DNA of 17,229 bases from Blastocatellia bacterium (GCA_016789295.1 JAEUQL010000007.1:4859-22087); one strand, 5' to 3'. Positions 7,135 through 14,285 are shown, numbered from the stretch's first letter. Numbers and translations are program-made. The notes: a model not told the origin generated them from the letters alone.

Positions 7135-7869
7135 TTACTCCAGAGCTTTAGCACGTTCTGGAGGAGCCACTGCAGACTCGCTGGATACTCCCGGTGTGCT
7201 ATCACTTATCAAGCCCATCTGCCGTTTGTAGGCAAGAAGTTGGTCTTGCGCCTGTATGTTCATTGCCTCCTTCTCTATTTCTTGCATCTGTGCATCTACA
7301 CTCGAACTAGCAAGTTCCATTTTGGCACGGGCACGAGCTTCTCTTTCAGATATTTTGGAACGCATATCTTCAAAAGTGCCTGCTGAATCTCCAACTTGGA
7401 AAGAGGTCATCATGCTGGCAATCTCTTCTTGCATCTTTGCACGCTTATTCTCATTGATAAGCTGCATGGCCTCAGCCTGACGCTTCTTCATCTCAAGCAT
7501 GTAGTTGTCACGGAATTTAAGGGCTTGCTGGGAGGCACGTTTTGCAACTTCGAGTTGCTCACGAGCAGAAGTGAGAGAAGTCTGCTTCTCTTGCATCACA
7601 CTGATGTAGTTTGTAGCTATGTCATCGCGACCCATCTTGATGGCTGCCTTGACCTTGCTGTCAAGGTCTACTACTTCGCGCTCAAGCTGCACTACCTGTT
7701 TTTCTATCAATTTTTCTGTGGCCATTACTTGCGCAACATTGTTGTTCATCTGAGGGATCTTGTCGCGCATATCACGGATAACTTGTTGAAGAATCAGCTC
7801 AGGGTCCTCTGCCCTATCGATGATTCCTCCAAAGATGGAACGGAAAAGCCTCTTAATTCTTTCCCACAT
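7135..7869 (-). CDS. pspA: PspA/IM30 family membrane-stress protein
   Basis: This 244-residue protein has the full PspA/Vipp1 architecture. Residues 1-20 (MWERIKRLFRSIFGGIIDRA) form the amphipathic membrane-binding helix, followed by the conserved EDPELILQQVIRDM. Residues 25-150 are the long helical hairpin, and FEDMRSKISEREARARAKMEL (166-186) is the conserved later helix pair. The C-terminus ends LLAYKRQMGL plus a short disordered tail. PspA proteins bind damaged or proton-leaky inner membranes, assemble into rods or rings and belong to the ESCRT-III superfamily. The start has a GGAGGAAAG ribosome site. No PspF, PspB or PspC gene is in the window; instead, a coiled-coil membrane protein and an AAA+ ATPase follow. 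Confidence 0.96.
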   Translation of the reverse strand: MWERIKRLFRSIFGGIIDRAEDPELILQQVIRDMRDKIPQMNNNVAQVMATEKLIEKQVVQLEREVVDLDSKVKAAIKMGRDDIATNYISVMQEKQTSLTSAREQLEVAKRASQQALKFRDNYMLEMKKRQAEAMQLINENKRAKMQEEIASMMTSFQVGDSAGTFEDMRSKISEREARARAKMELASSSVDAQMQEIEKEAMNIQAQDQLLAYKRQMGLISDSTPGVSSESAVAPPERAKALE

Positions 7870-8134
7870 CTTTCCTCCTCAACAAACTTTTCTGCTTCAA
7901 CTGCGGTTTCCAAGTAAAACTATGACACAAATTTGGTTCAGTCTACCACAAACGCTTTTAACCTACTACTCAATTCCTGAATAAGTCTATAGTTGATCAG
8001 CACCTTTGCTGATAAAGCTCTAGCGTTGTTGCCTTTGTCTAAACGTAGTGAAATAAATTACAGTTCCATTTTCTAAGCGACATCGGGTTAAGACTTGGCA
8101 AACCGATCCATTATGGAAGTTGGTGATATTTAGA
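7870..8134. promoter_or_regulatory. Gap between purD and pspA; possible pspA promoter
   Basis: No gene is visible in these 265 bases. On the minus strand a weak promoter is possible: TTATCA (8015-8010), an 18-base spacer, then TATAGA (7991-7986), about 115 bases before the pspA ATG. A perfect inverted repeat ATCAGC (7996-8001) / GCTGAT (8008-8013) falls in the spacer and could be an operator. I found no convincing sigma-54 site and no strong terminator for purD. Confidence 0.25.
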
Positions 8135-9403
8135 TCATCTTAACGCTATGTCTCGTCTATACTGCATTCCTTCAAACTTTATCTTTTCTACTGCACGATA
8201 GGCTTGCTCACGTGCCGCATCCAGAGTCATCTGCCTTGCTACAACGTTGAGTACCCTTCCACCTGCAGTGATCAAGTTGCCAGCACTATCTAGTTTAGTT
8301 CCAGCGTGAAAAACTTTGACGTTGGCCAATGCTTCAGCTTCCGGTATGCCCGAAATAATATCTCCTGTTCTAATGGTAGTTGGATAACCTGCAGACGCAA
8401 GAACTACACAGACTGCAGAAGCCTCACTCCAAGAAACTTTCAAACTACCCAAGTCATTCTCTGCTATGGCTTCAAAAATATCTACTATGTCTGTATCCAG
8501 TCTGGAAAGTATCACCTGGGTCTCTGGATCGCCAAATCTCACATTGTATTCAAGCACACGTGGGCCATTTTCAGTCAACATCAGTCCTATGAAAAGAACT
8601 CCACGAAAGACGGTTCCGTCTGCAGCCATTCCAGATATAGTTGGCTCTGCTATCTCATGCATTATCTTCTCTTTTAAGTTTCTTTCTAGAAGACCTGGTG
8701 TGGAAAAAGATCCCATTCCACCTGTGTTTGGTCCTTGATTGCCATCAAGAGCATTCTTGTAATCTTGTGCTGGAGGCATAGCAATTATCTGTTTTCCATC
8801 ACTAAAAATCAGTAGAGAAGCCTCACGCCCTTTTAAGCACTCTTCTATAACGACTTTTGTACCTGCCTCACCAAAGCGTTTCTCAACCATAAACTCACTA
8901 ATAGTCTTCTTTGCTTCATCTATATCAGAAGCAATTACAACGCCTTTTCCAGCAGCAAGACCATCTACTTTCAAAACTACTGGATAAGAATATACTCCTG
9001 AAGAGATTATGTCATAAGCAGCTTCTGGGCTTTCACACACAGTAAAGGCAGCCGTGGGGATATGATGGCGTGACATAAATTCTTTAGCAAAAACCTTGCT
9101 TCCTTCGAGAGTTGCTGCAGCTTTGCTTGGACCAACAATACGGAGCCTTCGTCTGGTAAATGCATCAACTACACCAGCCACAAGAGGCTGCTCAGGACCC
9201 ACTATTGTTAGATCTATTTCAAGGCTCGCTGCCAATTCTGCAACCGATTGCGGGCTTGTAGATTCTACATTTAAGCACTCTGCATCTTGACTTATTCCCG
9301 CATTTCCCGGACTGCAGTAGACTTTTGAAACCCGCGAACTTTGTGATAATTTCCAAACCAGAGCATGTTCACGTCCTCCTGAACCTAGAACCAACACTTT
9401 CAT
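8135..9403 (-). CDS. purD: Phosphoribosylamine-glycine ligase (GARS)
   Basis: This cytoplasmic enzyme catalyses the second step of de novo purine synthesis: phosphoribosylamine + glycine + ATP to glycinamide ribonucleotide. At 422 residues it is full length. Landmarks are MKVLVLGSGGREHALVWKL at the N-terminus, the ATP-grasp segment VVLKVDGLAAGKGVVIA near residue 145, QDYKNALDGNQGPNTGGMG near 215 (the family's characteristic loop), and EYNVRFGDPETQVIL near 285. The ATG at 9403 has AGAGG about 9 bases upstream. It is the last gene of a run of fatty-acyl-CoA enzymes, 32 bases after the crotonase. That is an unusual partner for a purine gene and probably reflects convenience of transcription rather than shared pathway. 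Confidence 0.97.
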   Translation of the reverse strand: MKVLVLGSGGREHALVWKLSQSSRVSKVYCSPGNAGISQDAECLNVESTSPQSVAELAASLEIDLTIVGPEQPLVAGVVDAFTRRRLRIVGPSKAAATLEGSKVFAKEFMSRHHIPTAAFTVCESPEAAYDIISSGVYSYPVVLKVDGLAAGKGVVIASDIDEAKKTISEFMVEKRFGEAGTKVVIEECLKGREASLLIFSDGKQIIAMPPAQDYKNALDGNQGPNTGGMGSFSTPGLLERNLKEKIMHEIAEPTISGMAADGTVFRGVLFIGLMLTENGPRVLEYNVRFGDPETQVILSRLDTDIVDIFEAIAENDLGSLKVSWSEASAVCVVLASAGYPTTIRTGDIISGIPEAEALANVKVFHAGTKLDSAGNLITAGGRVLNVVARQMTLDAAREQAYRAVEKIKFEGMQYRRDIALR

Positions 9404-9435
9404 ACTCTTTAACCTCTAGTGGAATTTACGAAAAT

Positions 9436-10248
9436 CTACTCTCCCTGAAAAACTGGCTTCCTTCTCTCCAAAAGAGCTTTTAGTGCCTCTTCTTTGTCTT
9501 TACTAGCACAACATAGCCCAAAGAGTGTTGATTGGAGAAAGTTTGCATCTTCAAGAGGCAGATCGAGACCAATGGTCAAACTTTCGAGACAATATTTTAT
9601 CGCGAGTGGTGCATTCGGTGAAATTTTTTGTGCAACTTCGCGAGCTACAGCAGAAAGCTCTGCCCTGCTCACTACCCTGTTCACTAGTCCAATTCTCGCC
9701 GCCTCTGTTGCCAGCACTGCTTCGCCTGTCAAAAACATCTCTGCAGCTCTACCAACACCTATAATCCTGGCAAGCCGTCTTACTCCACCAAATGGAGCTA
9801 CCAAACCCAGTTTTGTTTCAGGAAAGAGAAATTTACAGTCATCAACAGCAATTCTAATACTGCAGGCAAGGGCAAGCTCAAGACCTGTACTATAACAGTC
9901 ACCATTTATGACAGCTATGGATGCTTTTCCTAAAGATTCTAGCTTGGCTGTAACCTGCTGTCCCAGCTCCGCATACTCTTTGCCAGACTCAGGTGTGAGT
10001 AAGTTCAACTCTCCCAAGTCTGCTCCAGCAGAAAAGTAGTCTTTTCCACTTGCGGTGATCAAAAGCAGACGAGCTTCTTCCTGTTTGACAAGATTGAAAG
10101 CCTGAAGCAACTCTTCAAGAGTCTCCCGGCTAAGACGGTTCTGATCCTGCTCTCGATTTATAGTTATCAGTGCAAGCTCAGAGCCTACTTCGTAGAGAAT
10201 ATTTCTGAAAAGGTGGCCTGTATGACCACCTTCTAGAGAGTCTAACAC
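9436..10248 (-). CDS. Enoyl-CoA hydratase/isomerase (crotonase) family protein
   Basis: This 270-residue crotonase-fold protein probably hydrates trans-2-enoyl-CoA to 3-hydroxyacyl-CoA, the step before the adjacent dehydrogenase. The first oxyanion-hole motif is YFSAGADLGEL. Both catalytic glutamates of the hydratase type are present, in TGLELALAC and FLFPETKLGLV. However, the usual GGG before the first Glu is changed: the line reads NGDCYSTGLE where hydratases have NG-x-x-x-GGG-x-E, so the glycine that supplies the second oxyanion NH is Thr. Activity may therefore differ from a standard hydratase. The start is GTG 10248 with AGGAG 5 bases upstream; no ATG fits. It lies between the dehydrogenase gene and purD. 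Confidence 0.92.
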   Translation of the reverse strand: MLDSLEGGHTGHLFRNILYEVGSELALITINREQDQNRLSRETLEELLQAFNLVKQEEARLLLITASGKDYFSAGADLGELNLLTPESGKEYAELGQQVTAKLESLGKASIAVINGDCYSTGLELALACSIRIAVDDCKFLFPETKLGLVAPFGGVRRLARIIGVGRAAEMFLTGEAVLATEAARIGLVNRVVSRAELSAVAREVAQKISPNAPLAIKYCLESLTIGLDLPLEDANFLQSTLFGLCCASKDKEEALKALLERRKPVFQGE

Positions 10249-10290
10249 TGCAACTCCTATAGAAATTTTGTGAAGCTTTAAACCAACTTC

Positions 10291-11181
10291 TTAAACAAGC
10301 TTCATAGGAACTGGATTTTTTGGATCAGAATAGTCGTAAAATCCACAACCACTCTTGCGACCATTCAAACCAGCAAGCACCATACGCTTCAGTAGTGGTG
10401 GTGCAGCAAAACGCTTCTCACGAAACTCATTAAACATAATCTCTGAGATGTAGTATGTGGTGTCGAGTCCAACAAAGTCTAGCAGCGTAAATGGCCCCAT
10501 CGGATGACCACACCCAAGCACCATTCCTGCATCTATGTCCTGAATAGATCCAACCCCTTCTTCCAATGCTCGGATTGCATCTAGAAGGTATGGGACAAGG
10601 AGTCTATTGACAATAAAGCCACTTCTGTCGGAGGTTCTTATCACACTCTTTCCAATAGTTTTACCAAAGCTTGCTACTGCCTCAAAGGCTTCATCTGAAG
10701 TAAGTATTGTCCTAACAGCTTCAACAAGCTTCATTAAAGGAACAGGATTGAAGAAATGGAGTCCTACAAAACGTTTTTGTCTCTCTGGACTTACTGCAGA
10801 AAGAAGTTCGGTTATGGAAAGTGATGAAGTGTTTGAAGCAAAAATAGTATTAGAACTACAAAGTCTATCTAACTTTGCATAAGCCTCAGCTTTGGTATTC
10901 TTGTTCTCTATAATTGCTTCAATAATAAGATCACAATCGGCTAAGTCTTCAAGATTTGTCGTACCTTGTAACCGACCGAGTATGTTTGACTTCTCATCAC
11001 TGCTTAACTTTCCTTTTTCAACAAACTTCGAAAGCGACTTGTCTATACCTGCAAGTCCTTTATCTACAAGTTCTTGTGCAACCTCGCAAACTTTGGTTTC
11101 ATAACCGGCTGCGGCAGAAACCTGAGCAATTCCTGAACCCATCAGACCACAACCAATTACACCAACTTTTTTGATCTCCAT
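10291..11181 (-). CDS. hbd: 3-hydroxyacyl-CoA (3-hydroxybutyryl-CoA) dehydrogenase
   Basis: This 296-residue single-function dehydrogenase oxidises 3-hydroxyacyl-CoA to 3-ketoacyl-CoA with NAD(P), or runs in reverse in butyrate-type synthesis. It has the Rossmann motif VGVIGCGLMGSGIAQ (GCGLMGSG at 10-17), the catalytic His region VGLHFFNPVPLMKLVE, and the C-terminal SGFIVNRLL and HPMGPFTLLDFVGLD. A GGAGG at 11192-11188 sits exactly 6 bases before ATG 11181 and abuts the in-frame ATG at 11187, so 11181 is the true start. The gene lies 23 bases behind the thiolase and 42 before the crotonase, consistent with one beta-oxidation-type operon. Confidence 0.96.
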   Translation of the reverse strand: MEIKKVGVIGCGLMGSGIAQVSAAAGYETKVCEVAQELVDKGLAGIDKSLSKFVEKGKLSSDEKSNILGRLQGTTNLEDLADCDLIIEAIIENKNTKAEAYAKLDRLCSSNTIFASNTSSLSITELLSAVSPERQKRFVGLHFFNPVPLMKLVEAVRTILTSDEAFEAVASFGKTIGKSVIRTSDRSGFIVNRLLVPYLLDAIRALEEGVGSIQDIDAGMVLGCGHPMGPFTLLDFVGLDTTYYISEIMFNEFREKRFAAPPLLKRMVLAGLNGRKSGCGFYDYSDPKNPVPMKLV

Positions 11182-11204
11182 TATCATCCTCCAAATTTAT
11201 TTAA

Positions 11205-12386
11205 CTATATAGATTCAACAATTATTGCTATGCCCTGACCTCCACCAATGCAGGCAGTTGCAAGGCCATATTTGGCTTGACGCCGACGTAACTCGTAAAG
11301 CAGTGTTAGAACTAGTCGTGAACCAGAAGAACCTAGTGGGTGGCCAAGAGCTATTGCACCACCATTAACATTTACACGTTGTCTATCTAAACCAAGCTCT
11401 TTTTCAACAGCCAAGTATTGTGCAGCAAAAGCTTCGTTTACTTCTATAAGGTCTATATCTTCTAGATTCAAACCTGCTTTCTGAAGAGCTTTTTGTGTTG
11501 CAGGAACTGGCCCAATGCCCATTATCTCTGGTGCAACACCAGCAACTGCCCAAGATACTATTCGTCCCATCGGTTTTAGATCAAGCTCTTTAACTGCTTG
11601 CCCATTTGTGACAATCAAAGCTGCTGCTCCATCGACTATTCCAGAAGCATTACCGGCTGTTACTGTGCCGTCTTTGCTGAAAGCTGGTCTCAGTTTAGCC
11701 AATCCTTCCATAGTGGTGTCAGCACGCATGTGATCGTCTCGATCAAAGAGTTCTGTACCTTTCTTGCTAGCAATTTCTACACCAACAATCTCATCTTTCA
11801 ATCTTCCGGCTGCAACTGCTGCTGTTGCTCTCTGCTGGCTGAGTAGAGCAAAACTGTCCTGCTCATCACGCGATATCTCATACTTTTTGGCTAAGTTTTC
11901 AGCCGTCTGTGCCATGTAGAAACCACAATAAGAGTCCATAAGAGAAGACATAAGAAGGTCTTCGAGTTGACCGTGTCCAAGACGATAGCCAGTTCTTGCA
12001 CCACGAAGAACGTATGGAGTTTGAGACATCGACTCCATACCACCTGCCAGAACTACACGAGCTTCTTCCAGTTGTATCAGATGTGCTGCACTAATGATCG
12101 ACTGTATACCAGAACCACACAGCCGGTTTACTGTCAAAGCAGGTCTATCTATGGGCACTCCTGCACGCAAGGCAACGTGTCTTGCTCCATAAATAGCATC
12201 TGCAGAAGTCTGCAAAGCATTACCAATAACTGTGTGGTCTACTTGCTCTGGCTTTATTCCTGTCCGCTCAAACGCGGCACGTGCAGCAAAAGCACCCAGT
12301 TCGTTAGCAGTAAAGTTTTTGAACGCCCCCGTGTACTCAGCCATCGGAGTACGCGCTCCACCAATGATAAATAGATCGTTTGTCAT
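11205..12386 (-). CDS. Acetyl-CoA acetyltransferase (thiolase)
   Basis: This 393-residue thiolase joins two acetyl-CoA to acetoacetyl-CoA or cleaves 3-ketoacyl-CoA. All catalytic residues are present: nucleophile C90 in VNRLCGSGIQSI, H349 in ALGHPLGSSGSR, and C379 in ACIGGGQGIA. The numbering is almost identical to the classical biosynthetic thiolase (89/348/378). I chose ATG 12386 because AGGGAG lies 6 bases upstream and the family N-terminus (DLFIIGGARTP) begins there; an upstream in-frame start would add 15 unrelated residues. It is the first gene of the thiolase-dehydrogenase-crotonase-purD run. Direction of flux (oxidation or synthesis) cannot be told from the sequence. Confidence 0.96.
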   Translation of the reverse strand: MTNDLFIIGGARTPMAEYTGAFKNFTANELGAFAARAAFERTGIKPEQVDHTVIGNALQTSADAIYGARHVALRAGVPIDRPALTVNRLCGSGIQSIISAAHLIQLEEARVVLAGGMESMSQTPYVLRGARTGYRLGHGQLEDLLMSSLMDSYCGFYMAQTAENLAKKYEISRDEQDSFALLSQQRATAAVAAGRLKDEIVGVEIASKKGTELFDRDDHMRADTTMEGLAKLRPAFSKDGTVTAGNASGIVDGAAALIVTNGQAVKELDLKPMGRIVSWAVAGVAPEIMGIGPVPATQKALQKAGLNLEDIDLIEVNEAFAAQYLAVEKELGLDRQRVNVNGGAIALGHPLGSSGSRLVLTLLYELRRRQAKYGLATACIGGGQGIAIIVESI

Positions 12387-12431
12387 ACAGTGCTCCCTGA
12401 AGAGAGATAGGTAAGAGGTTGAAAGTATCAA

Positions 12432-12467
12432 AAGTTTCTTTCTCGGTCAATCAAACGGGAGAAACTT
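12432..12467. promoter_or_regulatory. Inverted repeat in thiolase-operon promoter region
   Basis: A perfect 8-base inverted repeat, AAGTTTCT (12432-12439) and AGAAACTT (12460-12467), lies 46-81 bases upstream of the thiolase start. On the minus strand TTGACC followed by GATACT with a short 15-base spacer overlaps it, a poor promoter match. The repeat may be the operator of a fatty-acid regulator; no regulator gene is adjacent. Confidence 0.35.
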
Positions 12468-12547
12468 GACAAGCATCAATGAAGCCAGTCTTGCACTTTT
12501 TTAAGTTTTTTAAGAATTTGGTTCACTTTGATGATCTTGCGGAAGGG

Positions 12548-13102
12548 CTATTCTATACTGGTAATAACAAAATCTTGTACAAAATGCTCTAAATAAGGGC
12601 TAAGCAATCTGCTTCGTTTCTGTGCAGTTGATGATATTTGTTTATAGACTTCTTCTGTTGCAACAGTAAAGTACCTCTTGAAATCTACTCCAAGTTCTGG
12701 TAAGCCTTTCTCTAAAGCATCTCTTTCAGGTGAGATTTTTTCAAAAAAATGATATCTCTCATTTTTGTTGTTCTTAACATTATTCCAAATCTTGCTGTTC
12801 ATTATTTCTTTAGGTTTTTTATATAAAATTTCTGCTTCCACAACTTCACAAAATAAAATACTTGGAATAAGTTTATCTTCTCCTGAAGCACTTTTATCCG
12901 ATGACTCTCTAGATCTAAAATCTTGAGTAAGATCACAGTCTTGGCTAACTACTATTACATAAGGGTGTAGTATTGGTTGAACTATAAACTCATCTTTGTT
13001 CTTTTCTTCTCTCTCTATTTTATAAGTTACTAAACCAGTTATAATTTCTCCTTGTCTCAAAGAGCCTTGCTCGGATTTTGAATATATAGAAAAGCTTTCC
13101 AA
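12548..13102 (-). CDS. Hypothetical protein, third gene of TIGR04255 cassette
   Basis: I do not recognise a named family. The 184-residue protein has no signal peptide or membrane segment, so it is probably cytoplasmic. Landmarks that look conserved-type are LRQGEIITGLV (15-25), HPYVIVVSQDCDL (46-58), IPSILFCEVVEAE (79-91), NNKNERYHFF (111-120), LPELGVDFKRYFTV (134-147) and SPYLEHF (168-174). SQDCDL is a compact Asp/Cys motif that could be catalytic or metal-binding, but I have no evidence. The start is TTG 13102 with AGGAG 9 bases upstream, and the gap to the preceding gene is 6 bases, so the three genes form one transcript. Base composition is more AT-rich than in the neighbouring metabolic genes, in keeping with accessory DNA. 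Confidence 0.75.
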   Translation of the reverse strand: MESFSIYSKSEQGSLRQGEIITGLVTYKIEREEKNKDEFIVQPILHPYVIVVSQDCDLTQDFRSRESSDKSASGEDKLIPSILFCEVVEAEILYKKPKEIMNSKIWNNVKNNKNERYHFFEKISPERDALEKGLPELGVDFKRYFTVATEEVYKQISSTAQKRSRLLSPYLEHFVQDFVITSIE

Positions 13103-13108
13103 CAGACC

Positions 13109-13519
13109 CTACTCCTCAACTATGTTAAACTCTGGCCTTATTTGAATAGGCATCACTTTGGCTTTATTCTTTGAAATAGCCAAAGTTTTTTCTTGCTTTG
13201 GTAGTTGAAGACGTCTTTGATAAAAATCCAAAGCAGTTTTTACAGAATCTAGGACCTCACTCAATCCTTCACTAGGCATGAGACTTATAAGATGAAATAC
13301 TAGAGCTTTAGTAAAAGAATCTTTTAGATTTTCAACTGGATGAGAAAAGAAAAAGCGTTCCCCTGTCATTTCATTATCCCAAACCCACTTGATATGTTTT
13401 GATGGTGTTGGTTCATAATGGATTTGGTTCCATTTTGTTATGTAAGGTTTCTGTGATACACCGCCTGAAAAGCCTTCCAGACTGTTTGTTGAACTGATCC
13501 AGAGTGGTAATCGTTTCAT
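13109..13519 (-). CDS. Hypothetical protein, second gene of TIGR04255 cassette
   Basis: The product is unknown. The best-conserved-looking part starts late, with HYEPTPSKHIKWVWDNEMTG around residues 34-52 and ERFFFSHPVENLKDSFTKALVFHLISL at 54-80, and then GLSEVLDSVKTALDFYQRRL. The only in-frame ATG before it is at 13519, with AAAGGG 9 bases upstream; this makes the gene overlap the TIGR04255 gene by 107 bases in another frame. A shorter version from ATG 13369 would lose the HYEP..KHIKWVW part and has no clear ribosome site. It is probably cytoplasmic, without membrane segments. It is sandwiched in a three-gene cassette, so it likely works with the other two. Confidence 0.7.
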   Translation of the reverse strand: MKRLPLWISSTNSLEGFSGGVSQKPYITKWNQIHYEPTPSKHIKWVWDNEMTGERFFFSHPVENLKDSFTKALVFHLISLMPSEGLSEVLDSVKTALDFYQRRLQLPKQEKTLAISKNKAKVMPIQIRPEFNIVEE

Positions 13520-14099
13520 CAGTTGAAACCCTTTCTTCTTTAAATAAAGTACTATCTATTAAATAACAGACTTCTTCTGATTCCAAACTCTTCACAAAAC
13601 CATGCTGAATACCTACCTTTATATTGTCGTCCAGCTTTATGATCACTTGGCTAAAAATACTCTGTATATTTTCGCTATTGATGTCAGAAGAAGACAACTC
13701 ACCTGCAACATGTGGCTGCAAAAGTTTACTCCAAGAATAGTCTGTAAGTCCTAACTTAGATCTTTCTATTACATTTACATGCCGCAGAGAAACTCTAGTA
13801 TAGAACGGAGGTTCATATATCTTTTCGAAAGGTTCTAATATTAAAATTAGCTCTTGCTTAAAAGTTTCCCATTTTTCATACTTGAAGTGGTAGAAAGATA
13901 ATGAGTCACTAGTCAAAACAACTACCTTTTCTTCGTTCGAGTCTGAGAATTCATAAGATCTACTATTGATTCCACCTATTCCAGCTAAACTACTTATTTC
14001 TATAGGAAACTCTTCCGATAGGCTCTTACTTTCAAAAAGTGGATAGAGCTTCCGAATGGCCTCTTGATATTTACCAGGAACTTCTGATTCCAGTTTCAA
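13413..14099 (-). CDS. TIGR04255-family protein, start codon unresolved
   Basis: This matches the 'sporadically distributed' TIGR04255 family, found in accessory regions of many bacteria and of unknown function. The middle carries YTRVSLRHVNVIER (the family's R-x-x-N-x-I region) and the end carries TLDQFNKQSGRLFRRCITETLHNKMEP, typical of the family C-terminus. The open frame from TTG 14099 gives 228 residues, shorter than the family's roughly 250-270, and no ribosome site precedes that TTG. The same frame is open upstream to a TAG at 14192-14190 and encodes the family N-terminus (see 14100-14183), but without ATG, GTG or TTG. Either the start is non-canonical, a start mutation has damaged the gene, or there is a base error. 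It is the first gene of a three-gene cassette. Confidence 0.85.
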   Translation of the reverse strand: MKLESEVPGKYQEAIRKLYPLFESKSLSEEFPIEISSLAGIGGINSRSYEFSDSNEEKVVVLTSDSLSFYHFKYEKWETFKQELILILEPFEKIYEPPFYTRVSLRHVNVIERSKLGLTDYSWSKLLQPHVAGELSSSDINSENIQSIFSQVIIKLDDNIKVGIQHGFVKSLESEEVCYLIDSTLFKEERVSTDETITTLDQFNKQSGRLFRRCITETLHNKMEPNPL

Positions 14100-14183
14100 A
14101 ATTTTTGGGAATTTAAGTTGACAAACTACTCTATCTAAAGGATTTTTCCTATATATAACTCTATCACAATGGGGGAAAGCCTT
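14100..14183 (-). other. In-frame conserved N-terminus of the TIGR04255 gene lacking a start codon
   Basis: These 28 codons continue the frame of the TIGR04255 gene upstream and read AFPHCDRVIYRKNPLDRVVC then QLKFPKIL. That resembles the family N-terminus as I recall it (FP...RVIY.KNPL.EVICQLRFPPIL). The codon just before AFPH is AAG (14183-14181), where ATG would be expected. A minus-strand promoter ends about 30 bases upstream, which fits translation beginning here. Confidence 0.75.
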
Positions 14184-14195
14184 AGTTTTCTACTT

Positions 14196-14220
14196 TGTCA
14201 ATCCATTAAAGTTTTTGACA
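14196..14220. promoter_or_regulatory. Inverted repeat at the expected cassette transcription start
   Basis: TGTCAA (14196-14201) and TTGACA (14215-14220) form a perfect 6-base inverted repeat with a 13-base centre. It covers the expected start of transcription from the cassette promoter, the right place for a repressor operator. TTGACA could also be a plus-strand -35 element (TATCTT follows after 16 bases), but no plus-strand gene follows. Confidence 0.35.
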
Positions 14221-14221
14221 T

Positions 14222-14250
14222 AAAATAGCATAGTTTTATCTTTGCTTCAA
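14222..14250 (-). promoter_or_regulatory. Promoter of the TIGR04255 cassette
   Basis: On the minus strand, TTGAAG (14250-14245) is followed by a 17-base spacer and TATTTT (14227-14222) with an extended-10 TGC directly before it. The expected start of transcription is near 14215, leaving about 30 bases of leader before the AAG at 14183. Confidence 0.5.
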
Positions 14251-14257
14251 AGTAGAG

Positions 14258-14285
14258 AAAAAAGATTTCAAGCTAATAGTAGCTT
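14258..14285 (-). terminator. Probable terminator of the sigma-kinase operon
   Basis: A 6-base-pair stem (AAGCTA / TAGCTT, 14270-14275 with 14280-14285) with a 4-base loop is followed on the minus strand, after six bases, by a run of six T (14263-14258). It lies about 30 bases past the cysteine-rich gene and just before the next promoter. The stem is short and the T-run is offset, so strength is uncertain. Confidence 0.4.

Noticed and set aside
7396..7917. Plus-strand open frame of 173 codons opposite pspA
   Set aside because: It is antisense to a highly conserved gene; no ribosome site or protein similarity can be seen.
11967..12374. Plus-strand open frame of 135 codons opposite the thiolase
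   Set aside because: Shadow of a well-conserved enzyme gene with Cys/Thr-rich random composition.
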